Shown here: positions 24,864 to 32,353 of the stretch, in pieces
Numbering within the stretch: position 1 is the stretch's first letter
How the letters are laid out: every line of letters starts with the position of its first letter
NCBI RefSeq assembly: GCF_049943955.1
Contig: NZ_JBNFTW010000001.1
Location: forward strand, 496,001-560,000
Direction of reading: 5' to 3'
DNA length: 64,000 bases
From: Desulfosporosinus sp049943955
Lineage (GTDB): Bacteria > Bacillota > Desulfitobacteriia > Desulfitobacteriales > Desulfitobacteriaceae
Translations under genes and position numbers: made by a program
Notes under the pieces: model-generated
What the model was told of the DNA's origin: nothing
Databases searched by the model: none
What the model saw: only the letters and a program-made list of their open reading frames with translations

Positions 24864-25442
24864 ATGGCTAGTTTTATGGTTCCGGTAGGTATCTCCAACA
24901 AACATATTCATTTGTCCCAGGCGCATATTGAAGAGCTCTTTGGCGCCGGTCATACTTTGACGAGAACAAAAGACTTAAGTCAGCCGGGTCAGTTTGCCTG
25001 TGAAGAAACGGTGACGCTTATTGGTCCCAAAGGTTCCATGCCGGGAATACGTGTTTTAGGACCGGCAAGAAAGGCGTCTCAAGTGGAATTGGCAGCCACG
25101 GATACCTTTAAATTAGGAGTTAAACCTCCCGTTCGGGACTCCGGAAAGCTTGAAGGGACGCCAGGACTCGATGTTGAAGGTCCTAAGGGAAAAGTTCATC
25201 TCGATGAAGGGGCTATTATTGCAGCTCGCCATATTCATATGACACCTGAAGATGCTCAAAAATATTCCTTAAAGGATGGAGACCATGTCCGGGTTGTGGT
25301 CCCAGGTGTACGAGGCGGAATTTTCGACCAAGTTCTTATCCGTGTCAGCCCGAATTATGCCTTGGATATGCACATTGATACAGATGAAGGAAATGCTTTC
25401 AGTCTCTCCAATGGCATGCAGTTAGAGGTTCTTTTGGATTAG
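24864..25442 (+). CDS. pduL: PduL-family phosphate propanoyl/acetyltransferase
   Basis: PduL exchanges acyl groups between CoA and phosphate. The protein of about 192 residues has the two PduL domains with the zinc-binding motif GISNKHIHLSQ and the second-site motif IAARHIHMTPEDA, then TDEGNAFSLSNG. It lacks the N-terminal encapsulation extension seen in microcompartment PduL, so it is probably a free phosphotransacetylase for energy metabolism. ATG 24864 follows GGAGG; GTG 24852 overlaps that site. AGTATACTATT near 24767 could be its -10 region. Confidence 0.93.
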   Translation: MASFMVPVGISNKHIHLSQAHIEELFGAGHTLTRTKDLSQPGQFACEETVTLIGPKGSMPGIRVLGPARKASQVELAATDTFKLGVKPPVRDSGKLEGTPGLDVEGPKGKVHLDEGAIIAARHIHMTPEDAQKYSLKDGDHVRVVVPGVRGGIFDQVLIRVSPNYALDMHIDTDEGNAFSLSNGMQLEVLLD

Positions 25443-25476
25443 ATTTAGATATTCTTTATATTCTGTGGTAAATGGT

Positions 25477-25517
25477 GAACTTCGCGTCACAATTATGTGG
25501 CGCGGAGTTCTTTTTTT
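25477..25517 (+). terminator. Terminator after pduL
   Basis: GAACTTCGCGTCACA (25477-25491) pairs almost fully with TGTGGCGCGGAGTTC (25496-25510), followed by a run of T (to 25517). Confidence 0.92.
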
Positions 25518-25530
25518 GTACTATCGGAGA

Positions 25531-25659
25531 GTATAACTTACAGTTTTAGACTGCAAGAAGAGTTAATACGTGCGAAGACAGTGTCTTCGTCTTCTAGCAT
25601 AAGTGCAACTTAGCTGCCGCTTTCGCCAGAGCTCAGCGTCAGCTAAGTTTTCTTTATGT
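25531..25659 (+). repeat. Intergenic repeat, family 2
   Basis: This AT-rich to mixed stretch has a palindrome GAAGAC-AGT-GTCTTC (25574-25588) and a perfect inverted repeat AACTTAGCTG (25607-25616) with CAGCTAAGTT (25640-25649). Related sequence lies at 56702-56792 (TTCTAAGCATAAG..., then CGTCAGCCAAGTTTTCTTTA) and in part at 5981-6023. No gene is visible. The bases from 25660 to 25764 show only AT-rich leader with a ribosome site AAAGGGG. Confidence 0.5.
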
Positions 25660-25764
25660 TATTAAGTTTTTTGGGTAAATCATCAGCGCGTGGGAACACT
25701 AAGATTATTGAAACAAGATCAAAATTTAGGAGTTTGTTTGAAGACATTAGAAAGGGGCAGTTAG

Positions 25765-26439
25765 ATGAATAATGGTTCTCGTTATAGAAAATTAATAGAT
25801 ACGCTGCACGCGGAAAAGCAAAGCTTAATGGAGACAGCAACAGAACTTATTAATGGGGATATGAGGGAGTCCTTAGGTGAACTGTCAGTAGCGGACAACC
25901 ACCCAGCTGACGTGGCGACGGAGGTATATCAGCGTTCTCAGGATGTTGCCTATCATGATCGTTCTGTACATAGGATTGAGGCTATTGATGCTGCTTTAGA
26001 GCGTTTTGAGAAAGGCGCCTATGGAGTCTGTGAACGCTGTGGTCAAGAGATCCCTTATGAACGGCTTGAACTTGTACCCTATACGACGGTATGTACTCAA
26101 TGTAGTCGTGAGGAAGAGAAAGAGGAGCAGCATTCTTTGCATCGTGAACCTGTCGAAGATGAAATTCTCAACCGTCCCTTTTCCCGAACGTTTAATGACG
26201 GGACGGATCGAGTCGAATTTGATGGCGAAGATGCCTGGCAGGCTGTAGCCCGTTATGGAACGTCTGATTCACTTCAAGATTTAGGGACAAATAGAGATAT
26301 ATCAGATCCCAATGATTTGTATGAGGATTCTGATGAGGTTATTGGAGCAAGCGAATTTATAGAAACCATTGAGACAAGCCGAGAACCGGAAGGGCGAGGC
26401 AATACAATCCACTACAGTGAGAAACATGGGCGCACTTAG
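25765..26439 (+). CDS. YteA-family TraR/DksA-type zinc-finger sporulation protein
   Basis: The N-terminal coiled part is followed by a DksA/TraR zinc finger, YGVCERCGQEIPYERLEL with a later VCTQCS, giving a CxxC...CxxC site at about residues 92-115. The long C-terminal acidic tail is typical of the YteA family seen in spore formers. The 224-residue protein is probably cytoplasmic; DksA-like proteins bind RNA polymerase, but this family's function is not established. Confidence 0.85.
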   Translation: MNNGSRYRKLIDTLHAEKQSLMETATELINGDMRESLGELSVADNHPADVATEVYQRSQDVAYHDRSVHRIEAIDAALERFEKGAYGVCERCGQEIPYERLELVPYTTVCTQCSREEEKEEQHSLHREPVEDEILNRPFSRTFNDGTDRVEFDGEDAWQAVARYGTSDSLQDLGTNRDISDPNDLYEDSDEVIGASEFIETIETSREPEGRGNTIHYSEKHGRT

Positions 26440-26518
26440 ATGAATTGCCGGCATAAGGAATAATTTGCTCTCCTTAAAACCCTGTGTTAAGATGAAAAAG
26501 AACAGGGGGGTTAAAGGA

Positions 26519-26977
26519 TTGTTGGTCTGGTTTGCAATGATTGGCGTATGGATTGTTGATCGCCTCTTAAAAGTGTTGATTCAAAAAAATTTTGTGCCGG
26601 GCGAATCGCTGATAGTCATTCCCAAGGTATTTCACATTACTTATGTCCTTAATCCAGGAGCCGCCTTCGGCTTGATGGCTGGACGCACCTGGGTTTTTGT
26701 CGTTACAGCTGTTGTGGTTGTCGGTGGGGTAATTTATGGCCAATTTCGAATTCCCAAAAAAGAAGTACTTCTGCGCTTGGCTATTGGCATGATTGGCGGA
26801 GGTGCTCTTGGGAACTTATATGACCGCCTTGTGATTGGCCGTGTTGTCGATTATATCGATGTTCAAATTTGGCCTTATGTTTTTAATTTTGCTGATAGTA
26901 TGATCGTTGTTGGTGTTGGACTCCTTATGCTGAAGTTATATTGGGACGAAAAAGATCACAAAACCCTTGAAAGATGA
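26519..26977 (+). CDS. lspA: Lipoprotein signal peptidase II
   Basis: LspA cleaves prolipoprotein signal peptides in the membrane. Four membrane segments are visible, and the catalytic Asp residues lie in GGALGNLYDRL and NFADSMIVVG. N-P-G-A-A-F-G-L (LNPGAAFGLMAG) is conserved. Upstream in-frame starts exist (TTG 26465, ATG 26492), but AGGGGGG at 26504-26510 best fits TTG 26519, which gives about 152 residues starting directly in the first membrane helix, as in B. subtilis LspA. The RluD-like gene follows after 18 bases, a common pairing. Confidence 0.93.
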   Translation: MLVWFAMIGVWIVDRLLKVLIQKNFVPGESLIVIPKVFHITYVLNPGAAFGLMAGRTWVFVVTAVVVVGGVIYGQFRIPKKEVLLRLAIGMIGGGALGNLYDRLVIGRVVDYIDVQIWPYVFNFADSMIVVGVGLLMLKLYWDEKDHKTLER

Positions 26978-26995
26978 TAGAATTTTAAATTTGGG

Positions 26996-28030
26996 ATGGT
27001 TAAGATTGGCGTGAAAGTAGAAAAAGTTGTTGGCTCAGAACAGGTTGATGCAGACTTCAACGAAGAAATTAACGAGATTGAGTTGGGAGCAGAAGATAGT
27101 TCTGACGAAATTGAGAACTTGGAATTTGAGCTTTCGGAAGGTATTAGACTTGATGTTGGGGTTACTAAATTCATAGGAAAAAGCAGGTCTTTTGTTCAGG
27201 ATCTTATTGCCAGGGAATACGTTAAAGTTAATGGGCAGATTAAAAAAGGAAATTATAAAGTCCACAAGGGTGACAGAATTGAAGCGTCAATTCCAAAACC
27301 TCGTCCGGCCAATGCGGAACCAGAGGATATCCCTTTAGATATCCTTTATGAGGACCAGGATGTTTTAGTCGTCAACAAGCCCCAGGGTATGGTAGTCCAT
27401 CCGGCGCCCGGTGCTTGGACAGGCACTCTCGTTAACGCTTTGTTATACCACTGTCGTAATCTCTCAGGAATTAACGGGGTTTTAAGGCCTGGGATCGTAC
27501 ATCGAATTGATAAGGATACTTCAGGAATTTTAGTAGTGGCTAAAAATGATGATGCTCACCAAAACTTAGCTGCCCAACTTAAAGTACACAGTATGGAACG
27601 AATCTATTTTGCCCTGGTTCATGGTGTGATCCATGAACCTTCTGGTACTGTTGATGCTCCCATTGGACGTGACCCGTCGGATCGCAAGCGCATGGCTGTT
27701 GTTATGAATCATTCTAAAACTGCTGTCACTCATTACAAAGTTCTGGAACGTTATCCAGATATGACTTTCATAGAAGTGCACCTGGAAACCGGCAGGACTC
27801 ATCAGATCCGTGTACACATGAATTATCTTAAGCATCCCGTTTTAGGGGATCCTGTTTACGGACCTTCGAAAAACAGGTTCGGGCTAAATGGCCAACTTCT
27901 CCATGCGGCCCATTTAGGGTTTAAACATCCCCGAAGCGGGGAATGGATGAGGTTTGACGTTCCGGTTCCTGAAGTGTTCTCTAACCTTCTCAAGTGTTTG
28001 CAGGAAGGATTGACATTTCGACCAACCTAA
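26996..28030 (+). CDS. rluD: RluA-family 23S rRNA pseudouridine synthase (RluD-like)
   Basis: The protein has an S4 RNA-binding domain (about residues 50-110; RLDVGVTKFIGKSRSFVQDLI) and a pseudouridine synthase domain with the catalytic Asp in GIVHRIDKDTSGILVV, and ETGRTHQIRVH. Residues 1-48 are an acidic extension (several Glu/Asp clusters) not usual for the family. ATG 26996 has only a weak ribosome site (GGG), so a later start is possible. It may be translated in coupling with lspA. Confidence 0.9.
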   Translation: MVKIGVKVEKVVGSEQVDADFNEEINEIELGAEDSSDEIENLEFELSEGIRLDVGVTKFIGKSRSFVQDLIAREYVKVNGQIKKGNYKVHKGDRIEASIPKPRPANAEPEDIPLDILYEDQDVLVVNKPQGMVVHPAPGAWTGTLVNALLYHCRNLSGINGVLRPGIVHRIDKDTSGILVVAKNDDAHQNLAAQLKVHSMERIYFALVHGVIHEPSGTVDAPIGRDPSDRKRMAVVMNHSKTAVTHYKVLERYPDMTFIEVHLETGRTHQIRVHMNYLKHPVLGDPVYGPSKNRFGLNGQLLHAAHLGFKHPRSGEWMRFDVPVPEVFSNLLKCLQEGLTFRPT

Positions 28031-28053
28031 AGTAAACTTAATGTCAGTTGAAT

Positions 28054-28140
28054 GGCCTTTAAATGAAGTCCTGAGAGGCTTGGGAAGGCAGACGGAAGTA
28101 AGCTAAGGACTGTCTGCCCGTGGGAGATGGTCCTATTTGT
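28054..28140 (+). promoter_or_regulatory. PyrR-binding attenuator before pyrR
   Basis: AGTCCTGAGAGGCT with downstream AAGG (28065-28088) matches the PyrR recognition loop (AGUCCNGNGAGGCU). GCCTT before it and AAGGC after it can close the anti-antiterminator hairpin. AGGAC (28106-28110) pairs with GTCCT (28130-28134) through a long hairpin, followed by ATTTGTTTT, as the terminator. UMP-bound PyrR would stabilise the hairpin and cause termination. Confidence 0.9.
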
Positions 28141-28186
28141 TTTGTCACTCTGATCTGTGTTCTAAAGTTACTCCAGAAGGAAGGAG

Positions 28187-28741
28187 ATGGATACTTTGGA
28201 GGGAACGGTTAAAAGCAAGATATTAGATGCTGATGGAATTCGGCGGGCGGTTATCAGGATTGCCCATGAAATTGTGGAGAAAAATAAAGGAACTGATAAA
28301 CTGATTTTAGTGGGGATTCGACGTCGGGGCGTACCTTTAGCAGAGCGTATCCAAAAGTATATCCTGGAATTTGAAGGAGTACAGTTACCCTTGGGGATTT
28401 TGGACATAACACTTTATCGGGATGATTTGAGTACGATTGATGTTCAGCCTGTTGTTCATGAAACGGATGTCCCGGTTAGTGTTGAAGGGAAAACGGTAAT
28501 ACTGATTGACGATGTTTTGTATACCGGACGAACCGCCCGTGCAGCCTTAGATGCCACCATGGATTTAGGCCGGCCGGAGCGGATTCAGCTTGCTGTGTTA
28601 GTTGATCGCGGACATCGGGAACTTCCCATTCGCGCAGATTATGTCGGCAAAAACTTGCCTACTTCCCGCCGGGAAATCGTCGCAGTTCAATTACAGGAAG
28701 TTGATGAAGCAGAAGAAGTACTTCTCCTGGAGCGGGTTTAA
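28187..28741 (+). CDS. pyrR: Bifunctional pyr operon regulator/uracil phosphoribosyltransferase PyrR
   Basis: PyrR binds UMP and the pyr leader RNA and also has uracil phosphoribosyltransferase activity. The PRPP motif VILIDDVLYTGRTARAALD and LVDRGHRELPIRADYVGKN are typical. About 181-184 residues. Start is uncertain: ATG 28187 lies right against AGGAG, while TTG 28196 has AAGGAG at a better 9-base distance. Two PyrR sites flank the gene, and a third precedes uraA. Confidence 0.96.
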   Translation: MDTLEGTVKSKILDADGIRRAVIRIAHEIVEKNKGTDKLILVGIRRRGVPLAERIQKYILEFEGVQLPLGILDITLYRDDLSTIDVQPVVHETDVPVSVEGKTVILIDDVLYTGRTARAALDATMDLGRPERIQLAVLVDRGHRELPIRADYVGKNLPTSRREIVAVQLQEVDEAEEVLLLERV

Positions 28742-28791
28742 TTGCAAGTTAACAAGTGAATAACAACGAACTATGACCTAACCCTTTAAAT

Positions 28792-28882
28792 ACCATCCAG
28801 AGAGATGGGCAAGGGGCGAGTAGGATCTTTGGCCATGCCTATTTTAGTCCTCTCCCTTCTTGGGAGAGGACTTTTGGTTTTT
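28792..28882 (+). promoter_or_regulatory. PyrR-binding attenuator and terminator before pyrB
   Basis: CATCCAGAGAGATG then GGCAAGG (28794-28813) has the PyrR loop CNGNGA in a stem. AGTCCTCTCCC (28846-28856) and GGGAGAGGACT (28862-28872) form a perfect 11-base terminator stem followed by TTTTGGTTTTT. It allows pyrB and later genes to be set separately from pyrR. Confidence 0.9.
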
Positions 28883-28958
28883 AGTCTCAATCTTGTTTTG
28901 GATAAAAGTTGCAGCGAAGGGGATACCAAAAAGTAACAGCATTATTAGGAGGGTTACG

Positions 28959-29894
28959 ATGAAATTGCAGCGTAAAGACGTTCTTGGGTTAGAAGAGATG
29001 GATGTGGAAGAAATTCGTCAGATCTTGCAGACAGCAAAAGTGATGAAGGGGATTTTGATGCGGCCCATAAAAAAGCTGCCTACACTTAAAGGAAAATCCG
29101 TTGTCAATCTTTTTTATGAGGCCAGTACAAGGACAAGAACGTCCTTCGAAATGGCGGCTAAAGTCTTAGGGGCGGATACGACAAGCATCGCTGTGGCTCA
29201 AAGCAGTGTGAGCAAAGGAGAAAGTTTGTACGATACTGCCAAAACTATTCAGGCTATGCGCGCTGATTTAGTCATTCTCAGACATTCAAGTTCAGGTTCA
29301 GCAAGCTTTTTGGCGGATATTCTTAATTCAGGGGTTATTAATGCGGGAGATGGTCAACATGAACATCCGACCCAAGCCTTGCTGGATATATTTACGATGG
29401 AGGAAAAGCTGGGAGAGCTGGAAGGGAAAAACGTGGTTATTGTGGGGGACGTTTTACATTCCCGTGTAGCCAGGAGCAACGCCTGGGGCCTTAGAAAACT
29501 TGGAGTCAATGTTACCTTGGTGGGTCCTCCGACTTTGGCACCGGCGGAGATGGGAGGCTTGGGGGTTAAATTGACTCATGATTTGGACAGCGTTTTACCG
29601 GGCGCCGATGTGGTGATGGCCCTGCGTTTACAATTGGAACGTCAAAAAAGCGGACTGTTTCCCAGCCTGCGGGAATACAGTCATCTTTATGGTTTAACGA
29701 CCGAGCGCTTAAAGAAGACCGGCAAACAAAGCGTGGTTATGCATCCCGGTCCGATGAACCGCGGAGTGGAAATTTCCGATGAGGTGGCAGACAGTGCTCA
29801 AGCCTTAATTGAGCGTCAGGTGACAAACGGTGTAGCAATTCGTATGGCCTTAATCTATCTCTTGATTGGAGGGTCCGCTAATGTTGTGGCTTAA
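28959..29894 (+). CDS. pyrB: Aspartate carbamoyltransferase catalytic subunit
   Basis: PyrB joins carbamoyl phosphate and aspartate. The 311-residue protein has the carbamoyl-phosphate motif FYEASTRTRTSFEMAAK, HPTQALLDIFTM and HPGPMNRGVEI. AGGAGGGTTACG precedes ATG 28959; the longer frame from 28860 overlaps the terminator and is not the gene. No pyrI subunit gene follows. pyrC begins before the pyrB stop codon. Confidence 0.97.
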   Translation: MKLQRKDVLGLEEMDVEEIRQILQTAKVMKGILMRPIKKLPTLKGKSVVNLFYEASTRTRTSFEMAAKVLGADTTSIAVAQSSVSKGESLYDTAKTIQAMRADLVILRHSSSGSASFLADILNSGVINAGDGQHEHPTQALLDIFTMEEKLGELEGKNVVIVGDVLHSRVARSNAWGLRKLGVNVTLVGPPTLAPAEMGGLGVKLTHDLDSVLPGADVVMALRLQLERQKSGLFPSLREYSHLYGLTTERLKKTGKQSVVMHPGPMNRGVEISDEVADSAQALIERQVTNGVAIRMALIYLLIGGSANVVA

Positions 29895-31191
29895 AGATGT
29901 TTTGGTTGTTGATCCTAGTCAAAAACTATCGAGTCCGCAGAGTGTTCTTGTTAAAGAAGGAAAAATCCTGGCGATTTCTTCGTCCATGAGTGATGAAGAG
30001 GTTCAATTCAAAGCACAGGGCGAAGCTATAGAGACAATTAACGGTCAGGGCAAGTTCCTTTTCCCAGGTTTAATCGATGTTCATACTCATTTGCGCGAAC
30101 CGGGGCAGGAAGACAAAGAGGATATCTTAAGCGGTTCTCGCGCTGCTGTGCGCGGAGGGTTCACGACGATTTTAGCTATGGCCAATACCCAACCGGTTAT
30201 TGATAAGCGGGCCCTGGCGGAGTTTGTACGTCTTCAAGGTGAACGAGCCGGATATGCCCATGTCCTGCCCATTGGAACTGTAACTAAAGGGATGCAAGGT
30301 GAAGAACTTGTTGAGATGGCGGATATGAAAGAAGGCGGAGTTGTTGCCTTTTCGGATGACGGAAAAAATATTCAAAATCCGGAAGTCATGAGACTGGCCT
30401 TAGAATATGTTAAATTAACGGGACTGCCGATCATTAGCCATTGTGAAGACAACTATTTAGCTGGAGACGGACTTATGCGCAGAGGAATAGCCTCGGGACG
30501 CATGGGACTCAAAGGAATTCCGGCCAGTGCCGAAAGTGTCATTGTTGCCCGGGACTTGATTTTAACAGAAGAAACAGACGGAAAACTTCATTTAGCCCAT
30601 ATTTCCACAGCGGAAAGCGTGGAGTTGATCCGAAGGGCGAAAGCACGAGGCGTGAATGTCACAGCGGAAGTTAATCCTCACCATCTTATATTCTGTGACG
30701 AAGATATTCATCTTACAGATACTGCCCTTAAGGTAAATCCGCCGCTGGCTACCCAAGAAGATCGGGCTGCCCTTATTGAAGGGCTTCAAGATGGAACTAT
30801 CGATATGATTGCGACAGACCATGCCCCGCATACCCAGGCGGAAAAAGCGCGTCCTTTTGCTGAAGCTCCCTTTGGTATTGCGAGCTTGGAAACGGCTCTT
30901 AGTGCTGTTTATCAGTATCTGGTGCTCACGGGGAAACTTTCCTGGGAGCGGGTCATTGAGGCCTGGAGTCATTCTCCGGCTAAGCGCTTCGGGTTAAAGG
31001 GAGGAACGCTTAAGCCGGGAACTCCTGCGGATATGGTCCTTTTTGATCCGGGCTATAAAGAAGTTATCGAGCCGGGCAATTTAGTATCCAAAGCCAGAAA
31101 TACACCATTTTTGGGAAAAACCCTGCAAGGCTTTCCAGTGATGGTCTGGGTGGAGGGCCGGTTAGTCCAAAGAAACCGTATGCTTCTGTAA
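29881..31191 (+). CDS. pyrC: Dihydroorotase
   Basis: PyrC closes carbamoyl-aspartate to dihydroorotate. The protein of about 436 residues has metal-site motifs DVHTHLREPGQEDKEDI, HCEDN, HISTAESVELI and ATDHAPHT. ATG 29881 overlaps the end of pyrB by 14 bases, with GGAGGG as ribosome site. Confidence 0.97.
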   Translation: MLWLKDVLVVDPSQKLSSPQSVLVKEGKILAISSSMSDEEVQFKAQGEAIETINGQGKFLFPGLIDVHTHLREPGQEDKEDILSGSRAAVRGGFTTILAMANTQPVIDKRALAEFVRLQGERAGYAHVLPIGTVTKGMQGEELVEMADMKEGGVVAFSDDGKNIQNPEVMRLALEYVKLTGLPIISHCEDNYLAGDGLMRRGIASGRMGLKGIPASAESVIVARDLILTEETDGKLHLAHISTAESVELIRRAKARGVNVTAEVNPHHLIFCDEDIHLTDTALKVNPPLATQEDRAALIEGLQDGTIDMIATDHAPHTQAEKARPFAEAPFGIASLETALSAVYQYLVLTGKLSWERVIEAWSHSPAKRFGLKGGTLKPGTPADMVLFDPGYKEVIEPGNLVSKARNTPFLGKTLQGFPVMVWVEGRLVQRNRMLL

Positions 31192-31255
31192 TCATTGCTT
31201 AGTATTATTTAATTTAAGGCTTAAAATGTTATGAGAGTTGAGAGGGAGTGTCGAG

Positions 31256-32353
31256 GTGGCTTATCTCGTTTTTATGGATGGGACAACCTTCGAGGGGGAA
31301 ACGTTTGGAGCGTGGGAGAAATGTTCTTCCTCATTGGCAGCAAGGGAAGTAGTCTTTAATACGTCCATGAGTGGATATCAGGAGATGATTACGGATTTAT
31401 CCTATGCCGGGCAGATTCTGGTACTCACTCAGCCACAAATCGGAAATTATGGCTGGCATCATGAAGAAAATGAAGCTGACAAAACCCGTCTGCAAGGGCT
31501 TATTGTGCGTGAACTTTCCCAAGGTGAGGGAAGTCTGCATGCTGAGGGGTCTTTGGAGGACTATTGCCAGCAGCATAATGTTCGAGGACTAAAAGGTGTT
31601 GATACGAGAGCACTGACGCGATATCTGAGGGAATTTGGCACGTTGCCGGGAGTTTTAACAGAGACACGGGAAGAAGGACTTGTTTTTTGGCAGAAGCAGC
31701 AAGACAGTTCAAATGAACATTGGGTTTATCGCTCAACAGTTAAGGAAGTTTATGAAATTCCGGGGTCAGGTCCTTTGATAGCTTTGCTCGACTTTGGAGC
31801 CAAACGAAATATTCTTCGTTCTCTGCAGCAGAGAGGCTATCGAATTATGGTTTTCCCGGCAGGATCAACAGCTGAGGAAGTCTTAAGACAGCGTCCAAGG
31901 GGGATGGTTTTAAGCAATGGTCCCGGAGATCCCAGCGAGTTGCCTGAAGTCGTTGCTGTGGTCCGTCAATTGTATGATAAGCTGCCTGTTTTAGGTATCT
32001 GTTTAGGGCATCAGCTTCTCGCTCTGGCGGCTGGTGGTGAGACCTATAAGCTGCCTTATGGACATCGTGGAGGGAATCATCCGGTCCTTGATTTGCGAAC
32101 AGGGAAAGCAACGATGACCTCCCAAAATCACGGTTATGCCGTTAGGGAAGATTCGTTAAAAGGATCCGGTTTTGAAGTGGCCATGCGTAATCTTAATGAC
32201 GGAACGGTAGAAGGGATGGAGCATACAACGTATCCGGTAATATCTGTCCAGTTTCACCCGGAAGGGGCTCCCGGTCCTGAGGAGAATTGTGAAATTTTTA
32301 ATCGCTTTACTAAAATGGTGGACGAAAATAGCCTGAGGAAGGGGAGAAGGTAA
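31256..32353 (+). CDS. carA: Carbamoyl-phosphate synthase small (glutaminase) subunit
   Basis: This 365-residue subunit releases ammonia from glutamine for CarB. The class I amidotransferase motif LGICLGHQLLALA has the catalytic Cys, and SVQFHPEGAPGPEE has the His-Glu pair. AGAGGGAG (31241-31248) sets GTG 31256; TTG 31238 lies upstream of that site. The stop codon overlaps the carB start by one base. Confidence 0.96.
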   Translation: MAYLVFMDGTTFEGETFGAWEKCSSSLAAREVVFNTSMSGYQEMITDLSYAGQILVLTQPQIGNYGWHHEENEADKTRLQGLIVRELSQGEGSLHAEGSLEDYCQQHNVRGLKGVDTRALTRYLREFGTLPGVLTETREEGLVFWQKQQDSSNEHWVYRSTVKEVYEIPGSGPLIALLDFGAKRNILRSLQQRGYRIMVFPAGSTAEEVLRQRPRGMVLSNGPGDPSELPEVVAVVRQLYDKLPVLGICLGHQLLALAAGGETYKLPYGHRGGNHPVLDLRTGKATMTSQNHGYAVREDSLKGSGFEVAMRNLNDGTVEGMEHTTYPVISVQFHPEGAPGPEENCEIFNRFTKMVDENSLRKGRR

